DNA of 64,000 nt from a virus. The notes beneath the pieces were generated by a model. That model did no database searches. It saw only the letters and a program-made list of their open reading frames with translations, and was not told where the DNA came from. Each line of letters opens with the position of its first letter. Within the stretch, counting starts at the first letter, position 1. Shown piece by piece: positions 50,828 to 60,551 of the stretch. Location: positions 55,239 through 119,238 of the IMG/VR virus record IMGVR_UViG_3300025070_000012, one strand, 5' to 3'. Position numbers and translations under genes: made by a program.

Positions 50828-51594
50828 TTCTTCTTACCCTTTGGTTTAAAAAACTCTCGTTGCGCTTTCATAAGATCTTTAACCAGATCATCTTTCTTCT
50901 TACGACTGTCGAGTTTTGTTTTGAATTGTTTGCTACCTATATGTATTAGTTGTGGTTTAGTGAGTGCTTGAAACTCTGCAGTCTTATACTTCTTGACAAC
51001 TTTCTTTTTTCTAGGTTTCCGTTTAGGTTTCTCCATGAATGCATCTAAGGTACTCTCTGCCGCCTTCGCTGCCTTTACTTCTGCCTTGGTACGTCTTTTA
51101 CGTGTCTTAACAGTTCTAACATCTTTCGGCGGTTCTTCTTCCATGATGCGTTTCATCGCCAGATCTCTTTGGATCTTTTCTTCTTCTGCGAGTTTCTTTC
51201 TTATCTCTTCTGCAGCTGCACGTTCAATCGCCATCTTTTTTTCCATACGCAATGAACGTGCTCTTTGATTCGCTTTTTCTTTCTTCCATTTCTTTTCCAG
51301 ATCGTCCCACATTTTCTTTGAGACTTTCTTTCGACGAGTAGAGAGTCCTGCTTTCTCTTGTCCACGTTTCCACAGATTAATATGACTTTCCCATATCTTC
51401 TCTGTGTCATTATATTTACAATCATATAGAACACTCCAGTTCCAAGACAGATTAGAATGAGTAAGGATGTTCCTTCCATTCTTCAATGGTACTGTAAGAG
51501 CATATAGCGCCCCACCTGAGTGTTCTAATACTTCGTCAATTAGATTGATATCAAACTTTTCTCTGACATCATTCTGGGCTGTTCTGTACGCCAT
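50824..51594 (-). CDS. Lys-rich protein with coiled coil
   Basis: 256 residues. N-terminal ~85 residues form a small domain (LIDEVLEHSGGALYALTVPL, GRNILTHSNLSWNW). A Lys/Arg/Glu coiled coil follows (~95-150) and then very basic segments (TVKTRKRRTKAEVKAAKAAE, KRKPRKKKVVKKY). The composition suggests nucleic acid or acidic partner binding. It overlaps the epimerase end by 26 bp. Function unknown. Confidence 0.72.
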   Translation of the reverse strand: MAYRTAQNDVREKFDINLIDEVLEHSGGALYALTVPLKNGRNILTHSNLSWNWSVLYDCKYNDTEKIWESHINLWKRGQEKAGLSTRRKKVSKKMWDDLEKKWKKEKANQRARSLRMEKKMAIERAAAEEIRKKLAEEEKIQRDLAMKRIMEEEPPKDVRTVKTRKRRTKAEVKAAKAAESTLDAFMEKPKRKPRKKKVVKKYKTAEFQALTKPQLIHIGSKQFKTKLDSRKKKDDLVKDLMKAQREFFKPKGKKK

Positions 51595-52300
51595 GTTTTA
51601 GTTTCCTCACATCATGAATGGGTGTCCATCCTAGATCTTGCAGATTGTGAATATCTGCACAAGTGTATTCTCTTTCATTTGGTGTGTTCAATTTTACTGG
51701 TAATGAACTGGGCGCTAGATCCGAAACCTTTACTGGATCTCCTGTACCTATATCTGTATATCCACCTATGGGATGTTCCATCAACAACTGGATTGCATCA
51801 CAGAGATCCTCTAAATGAATAAAGTCACGTCTGTGAGTAGTAACGTATTCTAACTCATCATCCAGCAACTTTTGTAAGAACATTCCCTTACGTGGTTTAT
51901 CTGAATATACAGTATGGAATCGCATTCCTAATGTGTTGGGGTGTCTTTGTGCCGACTCTTCCATAATATACTTACTCGCAGCATATGGATTCAAGTCTGG
52001 TTCGTATATACTAGAAGAACTCGCATATAGAATTCTGGTACGAGGATAACGTTCGAATAACCTTTTAGATACTTCAACATTATTACGCCAGTATCCCGCT
52101 GGATCTTTCATACTATCACGCACACCACTTAGGCCTGCGAGATGAATAATCTGATCAGGGGGATCTTTTGGTAGAGGACAGTCAAAGAGATCTTGACCAC
52201 TTTTAATATCGTAGCCTTCAACATCCATACCTTCATCTACCAATCGATCATATAGGTAACTACCTATAAAACCTCTGTGACCTGTTAACATAACACGCAT
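51569..52300 (-). CDS. NAD-dependent epimerase/dehydratase (extended SDR)
   Basis: 243 residues. Rossmann motif TGHRGFIG (6-13), IIHLAG (51-56), Ser cluster YASSSSIYE (92-100) and catalytic Y106-xxx-K110 (NPYAASKYI). Shorter than typical nucleotide-sugar epimerases (~310 aa), mainly in the substrate domain. These enzymes interconvert nucleotide sugars. It may act with the glycan cassette at 20.5-23.5 kb or on host sugars; the link is inferred. Confidence 0.85.
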   Translation of the reverse strand: MRVMLTGHRGFIGSYLYDRLVDEGMDVEGYDIKSGQDLFDCPLPKDPPDQIIHLAGLSGVRDSMKDPAGYWRNNVEVSKRLFERYPRTRILYASSSSIYEPDLNPYAASKYIMEESAQRHPNTLGMRFHTVYSDKPRKGMFLQKLLDDELEYVTTHRRDFIHLEDLCDAIQLLMEHPIGGYTDIGTGDPVKVSDLAPSSLPVKLNTPNEREYTCADIHNLQDLGWTPIHDVRKLKHGVQNSPE

Positions 52301-52316
52301 ATTTTATCCTTTCGAG

Positions 52317-52338
52317 GAAAAGGGGGGAAATCCCCCCA
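52317..52338 (-). terminator. Rho-independent terminator after DUF932 gene
   Basis: On the minus strand a GGGGGG(A)-TT-(T)CCCCCC hairpin followed by TTTTCC. It lies 4 bp after the DUF932 stop and before the SDR gene, so it separates these transcripts at least partly. Confidence 0.75.
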
Positions 52339-52341
52339 ACC

Positions 52342-53298
52342 TTATGCAGATTCTGCGTATTCTAATGCAGTGTTTAAGGCATCAACTTTACGTTTTGCGT
52401 TAACACCAAACCATGCAGAAGTCATACGAGTGTCTGCAGAACGACCAAGTTCGTGGTCAGTCATGTAAGTCACTGCATTGTATGCATTCCACCATGAGCC
52501 AGGCTTGAACTCATTTCCAGGCTGTGTCTCGACAATCTCAAGTGCACGTTCTGCAGTACGAGAAAGATCTTTACCTTCCTTTGCAGACGTACCGAATACA
52601 TCACCAAGGAACTTCTGAAGATCGAACTTGTTGTAGTTCTTTGAACCAAGAAACTCTGCAGCTTCTTTGAAACGTTCTACACGATTGTGTCCGATACCAA
52701 GAGTCTGTTTTACCATATCTGCATTGAACTGCGAACGGTGATTGATACGAACGCCAGGCATACCCTTTTCGTTCAGTGCCACAGTCAGTGTGTTATTGCA
52801 GACAACACGTTCCATTACGAACTTGATGTCGATTGCTTTACCGTACTGGTGTGGGTTTGAGAACAGAAGGTAACCTTTTACTTCGTCACCACCAAACAGT
52901 TCAAAACCATCACGTACATCTGCAAGTGCCCAGACGATCTGACCGCCTTTAAGTGAACCTGCAGTGTCCATGATCATGTCACCGTTAGATACAAACTCTG
53001 TGAAGAATTCGAACGCTTCTGCGTTCTGTACTGGATTCCATCCTTCACCTACTTGTGTGAGGATCTTACCATCTGTAGAACGAACAAGTGCTTGTTGTCC
53101 TGTTTTTACATTGTCACCTTTGTAACGAATAAAGGTATCAACTTTCTCAACGTCCCAGTCGAGACCAGCTGCTTCCATCATCATCTGTGGTGACATAAAA
53201 TCATGTACTGGTGTACCTAGTCCATGCCAAGGAAGACCCTTGCTCTCACGGTAGGCCATTTGTGCTTCACCACCAACGATTTCTAGTTCATGTGCCAT
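52342..53298 (-). CDS. DUF932 family phage/plasmid protein
   Basis: 318 residues from ATG 53298 (GGAG 8 bp upstream; a 22-residue upstream extension runs into the promoter leader). Typical DUF932 features: GLPWHGLGTPV near the start, LVRSTDGKILTQVGEGWNPV, GYLLFSNPHQYGKAIDIKF, RVVCNNTLTVAL. The family is widespread on phages and plasmids, with no defined biochemical role known to me. Monocistronic: own early promoter and own terminator, suggesting high early expression. Confidence 0.88.
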   Translation of the reverse strand: MAHELEIVGGEAQMAYRESKGLPWHGLGTPVHDFMSPQMMMEAAGLDWDVEKVDTFIRYKGDNVKTGQQALVRSTDGKILTQVGEGWNPVQNAEAFEFFTEFVSNGDMIMDTAGSLKGGQIVWALADVRDGFELFGGDEVKGYLLFSNPHQYGKAIDIKFVMERVVCNNTLTVALNEKGMPGVRINHRSQFNADMVKQTLGIGHNRVERFKEAAEFLGSKNYNKFDLQKFLGDVFGTSAKEGKDLSRTAERALEIVETQPGNEFKPGSWWNAYNAVTYMTDHELGRSADTRMTSAWFGVNAKRKVDALNTALEYAESA

Positions 53299-53342
53299 TT
53301 GTATTTCTCCTTTACGAGAGGTTAAACTCAATTTATACACAC

Positions 53343-53371
53343 AGTATAAACGTTTTAAAAACAAATGTCAA
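53343..53371 (-). promoter_or_regulatory. Sigma70-type (early) promoter TTGACA-17-TATACT
   Basis: On the minus strand TTGACA, 17-bp spacer, TATACT, preceded by an A-rich tract. Leader of about 40 bp to the DUF932 ATG. Confidence 0.85.
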
Positions 53372-53386
53372 GCACTTTTTTTGATT

Positions 53387-53857
53387 TTAATGCATTTTTT
53401 TTGAGGGACTTTCTAGTCCGTCCAACATATCGAATGTATGTTGTGAATATCCAGACTTGATAAGGTCAACAATATCTGGATAATAGGTTGTTGTCTCAAC
53501 TGGAAAGGCATCAAGTTTGAGGTTCTTGGCAGTCTTTCCGAAACTATCTTTGATGAACCGTTGTGCTTCTTCGACTGATGCGAAGGAACAGGCACGATGG
53601 ATTGAGAATGGATTGTCCTTTGCGAAGAGTGCAAAGGATTTGTCTAAATCTTCTTGAGCGATATACTCGCCTTCTTGAAGAAAGTTACTTTCAATTTCTT
53701 CCTCAAAGTCAGCCATTGTGTATGTTCCTAAGAACACACCATTACTGTCATCAATGATGATGTATCTCGTTTTAGTTTTGGGTAATTCGATCATTGAACC
53801 TCCGTCTAATTGTATCGGGGTAGAAGATGACCTTCTGACTGTATTTAGGTTACGCAT
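53387..53857 (-). CDS. Hypothetical protein
   Basis: 156 residues from ATG 53857 (GGGAG just upstream); an internal ATG at 53794 with GGAGG could give a 135-aa form. Segments TKTRYIIIDDSNGVFLGTYT, EIESNFLQEGEYIAQEDLDK, FASVEEAQRFIKDSFG. Looks like a small alpha/beta fold. It ends just upstream of the DUF932 promoter. Function unknown. Confidence 0.72.
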   Translation of the reverse strand: MRNLNTVRRSSSTPIQLDGGSMIELPKTKTRYIIIDDSNGVFLGTYTMADFEEEIESNFLQEGEYIAQEDLDKSFALFAKDNPFSIHRACSFASVEEAQRFIKDSFGKTAKNLKLDAFPVETTTYYPDIVDLIKSGYSQHTFDMLDGLESPSKKMH

Positions 53858-53957
53858 GTGTCTCCCAAACTACCTTTACATAATGAGCGTCCAAATGATC
53901 TCTGTAGTCAATTGCATCTAAAACGCAATTGAACCTTTTTCCATTAACTGTGTACAT
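53850..53957 (-). CDS. Short protein, 35 aa
   Basis: 35-residue frame (MYTVNGKRFNCVLDAIDYRD, then HYVKVVWETHA). Translation is supported by TAATG overlap with the upstream gene and overlap of its end with the next ATG. Function unknown. Confidence 0.6.
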   Translation of the reverse strand: MYTVNGKRFNCVLDAIDYRDHLDAHYVKVVWETHA

Positions 53958-54178
53958 TATCCCCAATCCTTAAAATCACCAGCGTCTTCGTTATCACGGT
54001 AACCTGCAGAGTAAGCAGCGATCTCTTCTGGTGTCATGTCTTCCAACTCAACAGCATCAGATCGATATGTATCACCTACAAAGTAGTGGGGTCTGTACCC
54101 TCTTCCATAGTAACTATCAGCACCGCCCCTATCATAAGGGCCACCATGTCTATCATCATAGAGTAACTTTGATTCCAT
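53957..54178 (-). CDS. Small Gly/Tyr-rich conserved-type phage protein
   Basis: 73 residues from ATG 54178 (AAGGAAA upstream). Core DDRHGGPYDRGGADSYYGRG then RPHYF, and DMTPEEIAAYSAGYRDNEDA. Proteins with this RHGGPYDRG-type segment recur in marine T4-like phages. Function unknown. Confidence 0.75.
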   Translation of the reverse strand: MESKLLYDDRHGGPYDRGGADSYYGRGYRPHYFVGDTYRSDAVELEDMTPEEIAAYSAGYRDNEDAGDFKDWG

Positions 54179-54189
54179 AATATATTTCC

Positions 54190-54264
54190 TTACATCTTTC
54201 CTAACCAGTGTGTACAATCGTCATGAGGATCATCTCGACGAGGATCATCATCCTTCTCCCTCAT
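54190..54264 (-). CDS. Possible peptide gene, 24 aa
   Basis: A 24-codon frame (MREKDDDPRRDDPHDDCTHW...) filling the gap between the nuclease and the Gly/Tyr-rich protein, overlapping the nuclease 3' end by 17 bp. No convincing ribosome-binding site. Listed as tentative. Confidence 0.3.
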   Translation of the reverse strand: MREKDDDPRRDDPHDDCTHWLGKM

Positions 54265-54922
54265 AGAGTTCAGCATATGCGCTCCTTACTGACCAAAAAT
54301 GTTCGAGGTAGTCGAATGTATCTACCTTGAACACCTGTGGTTCGTTATCGTCAACCGCAATGAGGATGACAGCTTGTTTGATAGGAACACCTGTTCTTTC
54401 CAAGAATGCAGCCGCATAAAAAGATGCCTGCATAAAGTAATTCTGAATGTGATCTTCCTTTTTGAGTTTTCTAGAAGTCTTGAAGTCGATTATCGACAAC
54501 TCACCATCCCACTCAGCAATGCAGTCTACTTGACCTGCCGTTTTGAGTTTATCACTATATAAGAATTCTTCTTGAAACCAAACATTATTAAGGTTCTCAT
54601 CAATCAGTCTTTTAATTGTATTGAACGTGAAGAGGTTTGCAGGCATATGTTTGTCCTGCCAATTTTGCACGTTATCTATATAGTCTTCCGCAAGTTTGTG
54701 TACTGCAGTCCCACGTCCTGCTGCCCTACGAGAGATTCTATTTGCTTCCTCTGCACCCACACGTCTTCGCCATTCTGCAATCGATTGTTTCGATAGAATG
54801 CCGAGGACTGTTGTGATTGAGGGGTATGCATTTCCTTCTGGAGTAAAGTATTTTCGACCAGACTCTTTCGTTTCCCTAGTTAATTTGGGCAACTCAATGC
54901 CGTGGTCTACATGATTAAACAT
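54248..54922 (-). CDS. RecB/Cas4-like PD-(D/E)XK exonuclease
   Basis: 224 residues. The nuclease core: GRGTAVHKLAEDY (His motif), TAGQVDCIAEWDGELSIIDF with the following KTS (D...D-x-K), and IQNYFMQASFYAAAF (the Q-x-x-x-Y motif). This is the RecB-like/AddB-like single-domain nuclease found in many T4-type marine phages. Likely acts on DNA ends in recombination or host DNA breakdown. It has its own sigma70-type promoter. Confidence 0.85.
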   Translation of the reverse strand: MFNHVDHGIELPKLTRETKESGRKYFTPEGNAYPSITTVLGILSKQSIAEWRRRVGAEEANRISRRAAGRGTAVHKLAEDYIDNVQNWQDKHMPANLFTFNTIKRLIDENLNNVWFQEEFLYSDKLKTAGQVDCIAEWDGELSIIDFKTSRKLKKEDHIQNYFMQASFYAAAFLERTGVPIKQAVILIAVDDNEPQVFKVDTFDYLEHFWSVRSAYAELYEGEG

Positions 54923-54944
54923 ACTATCTCCAATTTCTTTTCAT

Positions 54945-54973
54945 ATTATAACAAATAAATTTTAGGTTGTCAA
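54945..54973 (-). promoter_or_regulatory. Sigma70-type promoter TTGACA-17-TATAAT
   Basis: A perfect consensus on the minus strand, lying over the stop codon of the upstream 83-aa gene and 23 bp before the nuclease ATG, with GGAGAT as ribosome-binding site. Confidence 0.88.
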
Positions 54974-55221
54974 GCTCTTTCTTCCGAAAGATGTGCGAGA
55001 TAAGCTGCTTTAACTTCATCAGTATGAACTGCATTACAAATGGCTTGAACATCTGCGCTTTCACCTGTGATGTCTGCATTTGGTGCAATGACATGTCGGT
55101 GAAAACTTGAAGAGAGTTCAACTCCATCTTCCAAGATTGCCGTTTTTGTGCGAACCTGCACCATTTTGTAATCGCCTACGATCTCAATTTTATCTTGTGT
55201 TGTTACTTTTTCTAAAGCCAT
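54970..55221 (-). CDS. Conserved-type small phage protein, 83 aa
   Basis: MALEKVTTQDKIEIVGDYKM then VQVRTKTAILEDGVELSSSF and HRHVIAPNADITGESADVQA. Small beta-rich proteins of this form are common near fibre genes in marine T4-like phages. It follows the large minus-strand fibre gene. Function unknown. Confidence 0.78.
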   Translation of the reverse strand: MALEKVTTQDKIEIVGDYKMVQVRTKTAILEDGVELSSSFHRHVIAPNADITGESADVQAICNAVHTDEVKAAYLAHLSEERA

Positions 55222-55256
55222 TTATTTTCTCCTGTCCGACCCAATCTCCGAAAGGG

Positions 55257-58200
55257 TTAAGTTGTAGTCATTGTTCCTGATCCATATACTGTCCAACCAT
55301 TAATTAAGTTAGTGCATAGGTAATTGGTAGTGTCTGGCCCACCTATTACCGTAACATATACTTTATTGTCATTAGTTCTAGTATACCCTGAGTAATATTG
55401 ACCTGATCCAAGAGAGTCTGCCTCTCTAACAAAGTTAAAGTTTACGGTGTGACCCTCATCTGTAACACCTGCGGCAGTGTTTGTAAATGGAAGTCCACCA
55501 ATATTGATATTTCCAGATCCACCAGATACCGAAGTTAATTTTATATAAAATCTATAATGAACCAAGTTTCCGATTTTAGTATATCTACCACCAGTGCCGG
55601 CGTTATATGTAATTGTTGGATCACTGATAGTACCTAAAATAGTAGGAGTCCATTCGCCCTCTTCATAGTCATTTAAGATGTTACTTGTTGCGCTACCAGT
55701 ACCACCGGCATCGCCAAAGACCACACCATCAGTTAAGTGGATTTCTTTAAATGCAGAACCAGTGGAACCTAAGTTTAGGTATCCAGAAGCACCTGATGTT
55801 GTTGCACCTGCAGGGAGTGTAGGCACAATTGCCGCCTGAGTCGATTCACCATCAAATCTTATTCTTGGATCTGAATTAGTACCTTCTGATCCCATGTATA
55901 GATATTTACCTTGGTTGAGTCCAATCAGTGCCTTATCAACTCCAGCATCTGCCAACCTAAGTCTATTTCTATTATCAATTGTAACATCGCCATCAACATC
56001 AATTCCATCAGGACTTACTTCGAGCATATCAGTAAGAGTTCCTGCCTTTTGTACGGCATGAACTATCTTTGCATCCTCTGTCCCACTAGTGACATCTACT
56101 GCTGATACAGTTACTCTTGCATATTCTTCATGATCGAAAGTAGTTGTGTTTTGACCTGTTCTATAACTCGTCTGCGAAATGATCGTGTTATCAGTTGCGT
56201 TATAGTTTTGGTTTGTAATAATTGTTGTAACAGGAGTATCATCATTTGAAATTGATGTGCCACCAAACATGTAAACAAGTCCACCAAGACCTGTGGCACT
56301 ACCGCCTGTATTATCTACACTTACTCTAAAATCTGGGCCGCCGAATGGATCCCATCTTGCTGAACCTAAAGAGTGTTGTCCACCGTCACGGAGAATACCC
56401 ATTCCATGTACAACTTCTTCTGCGTGACCTGCAGGGATATATCTGTTTGCCCCTGCAGTACCATTTAAGGCATCTGTCCAATTAAAGAAAGCAAGAGAAC
56501 CAATCTGTGCGCTACTTGGCACAAGATCAGCATTACCAGAAGAACCACCATTGAAACCACCGAAGTCACTTCTTTCAGTTATGTATTCAGTATTTGCATA
56601 ACTACCAAACTTGTGTAAGACATTTTCGTCTGTTAATTCATCTCTTACTTTTTGACCGCCGTCATAATCTGTCCAGACATCATACGAACTAATAGATCCA
56701 CCTGTTGCTTTATAGTTAATAGAAAGCATTGACGTTTGAGATGGAATCATAATCAATTCTGTATATTCGTCATCATTAACACGATCTGTAACACGATACC
56801 TAGCAATATTATTTTGATGAGACAATGAAACACGGTCTTTATAATTACCCAAACCATCTAATGCAGTTAATTTCAAACCTGAAATATTAGCATCACTGGT
56901 AATGTCTGCAGTATCATCAACTGTTTCATAAATTCTAAGTGAGTTTTCCATCCATACAGGAAGGTTTTCAAAGTGTGTAGCATATGTGGTTGAAGTCGGG
57001 TTGCCTCCAGCAGGTGTGTCACCTATTTTTAATGCTGGAGTTAGTGTTGTGTTAACCGTTACACCAAATACCATTTGTCCAACGTCTACACCACCAGTGT
57101 AATTATTCGAATGTTTGTTTGCACTGAGTCTTGCCATTTCACCAAGAGTACTGGTGATTGGATCTGTATCAGTATCGGCATACCATTGGATGTCACCTAT
57201 TGCCTGACCAAGAGTTGGCGTAGTATCTCTAGTTTCAAACTTCAGAGTACCTTCGCTGATATTACCATCAGTACCTCTGTAAAGTGTTAGAGGGTTGTTC
57301 GTCTCATCACCCGCTCCCATTACAGCATCTAATGTTGGTATCGTTGTGGCGCCAAGTTCTGTAAAATTACTACCATCGTTAGTGAATTCCCAACGATCAA
57401 ACCCTTCATGCCAACGAATACTTACGTTCGCCAAAGAACCACGTTCTACTTCTAAGTAAGACCAGTTGGTACTTGAAGAAGAAGGCGAACCTGTCTGACC
57501 GTAGTTGAGAGTAATCTTACCACCATCACTCGCACCACCCGCTACATCTAGATTACCATTTACGGTAATACCTGCCGTAGAGGTATTTCCTCTATTGGTT
57601 ACATCTGCCAGAGTGTCTGTATATGAAGTCAGATAACTACTTAAATCTGGTGGAGTGTAAGTAAACACACCAGTTGTATTGTCATAAGATAGATCTGCAG
57701 TACCTGCAGTTGCAGTTGATGCACTCAAGTCTGTTAATGCGATACCACCACCGCCGCCACCTGACTGTGCGATCCATGCATAATCTGCACCATCCCAAGA
57801 AAGAACATATCCAGTTGTTGGGTTTGATTGATTTAAATGCGTATCTATAAGAGAGTCTATCGTACCGTTTACGAACACAGATTGTCCCGAATCCCAAAGC
57901 AGGGTTTCGTTATCTGCAAGACCAGAAATTGATACATCTCCTAGATCATCAAGGTTTGCGACTGTAGAAGTACTGTAAGTGTTTGCATCATAGTACCACT
58001 CACCGCCATAGTTTCTCAAGAAACCATCTGTACTTGATCCGGCTGCCACAACGTTTGCAACTGCAGAAGCACCAAAGACTGGATCTGTCTCAGATCCACC
58101 GCCTCCGCTTAGTCCAGAAAGATCTGGTGGAGTGAATACAAATGTACCGTTAGAACTAGAGTAACTTAGTGAACCGTTTCCACTTGGTGTTGGATCGTCA

Positions 58201-60533
58201 ATCGCAGTAAGATCGTTTAATTCAATTCCAGTAGACACAAGGTTTGCAGAGAACACACCAGTTGTGTTATCATAGGTTACGTCACCAGTTGCACTTAGAT
58301 CTTCTAAGGTGATGAATGATGCACCGTTTGACAAAAGTGCATTGTTCGAACCTTCCAACATGACGTTAACACCGCCGACTGTCGCCGCACCAACTTCAAT
58401 TGAGTTAGTTGTGGAACTACCGTTCGTGGTAACATCGTCTAGAGTAAGTGAAGATGCAGGGATGTCATTCGCTGTAATGTAAGTATTTGCATCCCAATAC
58501 CAGTTGTTCGCACTGTCTTGTCTTAGGAAACCTTCACCATCTACAATGTCAGACGTTGTATGCGCATCGAAGATTGGATCTAGTTCAGCTGATAGGTAAG
58601 TAGCGTTATCATATGACCATGTTCCCCCACCATCGTTCTTCAACAATCCAAGACCATTAGCGATATTGTATGTGGTATGCGCAGTGAAAACAGGATCTGT
58701 TTCAGAACCTGCAGATGTTACATATGTGTTGGAGTCATAAAACCAGTTACCCGCTCCGTCTTGTTTTAGGAAACCAGAACCGTTGTTGATGCTTGATGTA
58801 GTATGCGCACTAAAGATTGGATCAGTCTCGTTGTCTGGAACATCTGAACCTTGAATGTATGTGTTTGAATCATAATACCAAGAGTTTGCAGTTCCCAAGT
58901 TTCCAAGTAGACCTGTGCCTTGAACAATGTCATATGTTGTATGCGCAGTAAAGACTGGATCTGTTTCTACAGCCGTACTTGTGATATAAGTGTTCGAATC
59001 GTAGAACCAGTTACCTGCACCATCTTGTGCAAGAAAACCACTGCCGTTGTTGATGTTTGCAGTAGTATGTGCACTAAAGACTGGATCAGTTTCAGTTAGA
59101 AGATATGCCTGTAAGTCAGTGATTTGACTTTCTGTAATACGAAGATCTGATTGGTGTTGTACGACACTTGTATTAGAAATGTATGCATCTGGTACAATGT
59201 CCCAAGTAACAATAGATGATAGATCATTTGATTCTGCACCAGCGTTAATAGTAATGTATGTAAGACCAGTTGCTTGTGCATTTACTGCGACAACTTGGTT
59301 CTGTGCACCACTATAGTTGTTTGGTGTATCAGATAGTCCTACGAATGTGGTTGTACCACCACCACCGCCTGATACGGTCTGAAAACTAAAGTTTCCGTTT
59401 CCATCTGTTTGAAGGTATTGTCCAGCTGAACCATCGTTGATATTGTTACTATTAGAATTTGTTAAATCAAGAAGACCTGCAACAATGCCTGCATCAGTAA
59501 GAGTTGTGGGTGTATTAGTGAGACTATTCCAGTCACCATCGAAAGTTGAATAATCTGTACCCGAAACTGCAGCAGATATATTACCACTACCATCCGCCTT
59601 AACAATACCAGTGATTGCACCTACGACTGGATCTGTCTCAGATCCACCACCACCGCCTGCCGCAATCCACTGGAAGTCGATACCTGTCCAAGAAAGAACT
59701 TGTCCAGTTGTCGCACTTAATGTGTTGAGGTGGGAAGAAACATCAGAGTCTCCATAAGATCCTGTAACTGTTAAGTCACCAGCGCCAAGAACAGAAACAC
59801 CATTGATTGTTTTGATTGAAGAACCAGATACGAGAGTTGTCTGACCATCTGTAATACCATAACCAGACAAGGTTGTAGGAGTGCCTGTCAAAGAAGACCA
59901 CGCACCATCGAATGCATCGATAATACCAAAACCCGATATTGTGTTTGGTTTGTTTGTGATGGACGACCAATCTGTAGAGGCAGTAAGTGAAATATCACCA
60001 GAACCCATAAGAGAGTTGCCGTTAACAGTCTTGATATTTGTACCAGACACAAGAAGTGGTTGTGCATCTGTAATACCGTAACCTGACACTGTAGTAGGTG
60101 TACCAGTCAAGGAACTATATGCAAAGTCTTGTGAGAATGACGCAGCGATAGTAAGAGTATCAGTCGATGCGTTTGTTGTCAGAGTGATGTTCGAACCTGC
60201 GGCGAAGTTGATAGTGTCAGTTGAACTATCCGCATCAATATTGGTTTGACCAGATACTGAGAAAGTACTGAATGCGTTTTGGTTTACTTCACCACCGCCT
60301 CCGCCTCCGCCAGCGAGTGCACCCCAAGAAGTGGTGTATCCTTCAAACTGGTTGAGTTGGTTATTGTACCTCAGATAACCTGCTGCTGGCGAACTGTCAC
60401 GTTCTGCAGTAGTCCCTGCAGGGATTTGAATAGATCCAGTAGAACTGGTGCGAGGGGCAATCTGCTCGAGGTTGTCATCCATCTCTTGATACGTGAGGGA
60501 TGAACCTTTTGTAATTCGTTTTGTAATCGCCAT
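55257..60533 (-). CDS. Large tail fibre/adhesin (1758 aa)
   Basis: N-terminus MAITKRITKGSSLTYQEMDDN then AGTTAERDSSPAAGYLRYNN, a short form often seen on marine phage structural proteins. The middle has repeats of ETDPVFSAHTTANINNGSGF...GNWFYDSNTY (about six copies, nt ~58480-59100), several Gly-runs and TLSGYGITDGQ-type turns. The C-terminal ~140 residues include NDYEEGEWTPTILG and a beta-rich tip, typical of receptor-binding ends. It has a different tip from the S74 fibre at 9785. It lies on the minus strand behind PAAR and other small genes; GGAG ribosome-binding site. Confidence 0.88.
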   Translation of the reverse strand: MAITKRITKGSSLTYQEMDDNLEQIAPRTSSTGSIQIPAGTTAERDSSPAAGYLRYNNQLNQFEGYTTSWGALAGGGGGGGEVNQNAFSTFSVSGQTNIDADSSTDTINFAAGSNITLTTNASTDTLTIAASFSQDFAYSSLTGTPTTVSGYGITDAQPLLVSGTNIKTVNGNSLMGSGDISLTASTDWSSITNKPNTISGFGIIDAFDGAWSSLTGTPTTLSGYGITDGQTTLVSGSSIKTINGVSVLGAGDLTVTGSYGDSDVSSHLNTLSATTGQVLSWTGIDFQWIAAGGGGGSETDPVVGAITGIVKADGSGNISAAVSGTDYSTFDGDWNSLTNTPTTLTDAGIVAGLLDLTNSNSNNINDGSAGQYLQTDGNGNFSFQTVSGGGGGTTTFVGLSDTPNNYSGAQNQVVAVNAQATGLTYITINAGAESNDLSSIVTWDIVPDAYISNTSVVQHQSDLRITESQITDLQAYLLTETDPVFSAHTTANINNGSGFLAQDGAGNWFYDSNTYITSTAVETDPVFTAHTTYDIVQGTGLLGNLGTANSWYYDSNTYIQGSDVPDNETDPIFSAHTTSSINNGSGFLKQDGAGNWFYDSNTYVTSAGSETDPVFTAHTTYNIANGLGLLKNDGGGTWSYDNATYLSAELDPIFDAHTTSDIVDGEGFLRQDSANNWYWDANTYITANDIPASSLTLDDVTTNGSSTTNSIEVGAATVGGVNVMLEGSNNALLSNGASFITLEDLSATGDVTYDNTTGVFSANLVSTGIELNDLTAIDDPTPSGNGSLSYSSSNGTFVFTPPDLSGLSGGGGSETDPVFGASAVANVVAAGSSTDGFLRNYGGEWYYDANTYSTSTVANLDDLGDVSISGLADNETLLWDSGQSVFVNGTIDSLIDTHLNQSNPTTGYVLSWDGADYAWIAQSGGGGGGIALTDLSASTATAGTADLSYDNTTGVFTYTPPDLSSYLTSYTDTLADVTNRGNTSTAGITVNGNLDVAGGASDGGKITLNYGQTGSPSSSSTNWSYLEVERGSLANVSIRWHEGFDRWEFTNDGSNFTELGATTIPTLDAVMGAGDETNNPLTLYRGTDGNISEGTLKFETRDTTPTLGQAIGDIQWYADTDTDPITSTLGEMARLSANKHSNNYTGGVDVGQMVFGVTVNTTLTPALKIGDTPAGGNPTSTTYATHFENLPVWMENSLRIYETVDDTADITSDANISGLKLTALDGLGNYKDRVSLSHQNNIARYRVTDRVNDDEYTELIMIPSQTSMLSINYKATGGSISSYDVWTDYDGGQKVRDELTDENVLHKFGSYANTEYITERSDFGGFNGGSSGNADLVPSSAQIGSLAFFNWTDALNGTAGANRYIPAGHAEEVVHGMGILRDGGQHSLGSARWDPFGGPDFRVSVDNTGGSATGLGGLVYMFGGTSISNDDTPVTTIITNQNYNATDNTIISQTSYRTGQNTTTFDHEEYARVTVSAVDVTSGTEDAKIVHAVQKAGTLTDMLEVSPDGIDVDGDVTIDNRNRLRLADAGVDKALIGLNQGKYLYMGSEGTNSDPRIRFDGESTQAAIVPTLPAGATTSGASGYLNLGSTGSAFKEIHLTDGVVFGDAGGTGSATSNILNDYEEGEWTPTILGTISDPTITYNAGTGGRYTKIGNLVHYRFYIKLTSVSGGSGNINIGGLPFTNTAAGVTDEGHTVNFNFVREADSLGSGQYYSGYTRTNDNKVYVTVIGGPDTTNYLCTNLINGWTVYGSGTMTTT

Positions 60534-60551
60534 TTAGTAGAGTCTCCGCCC

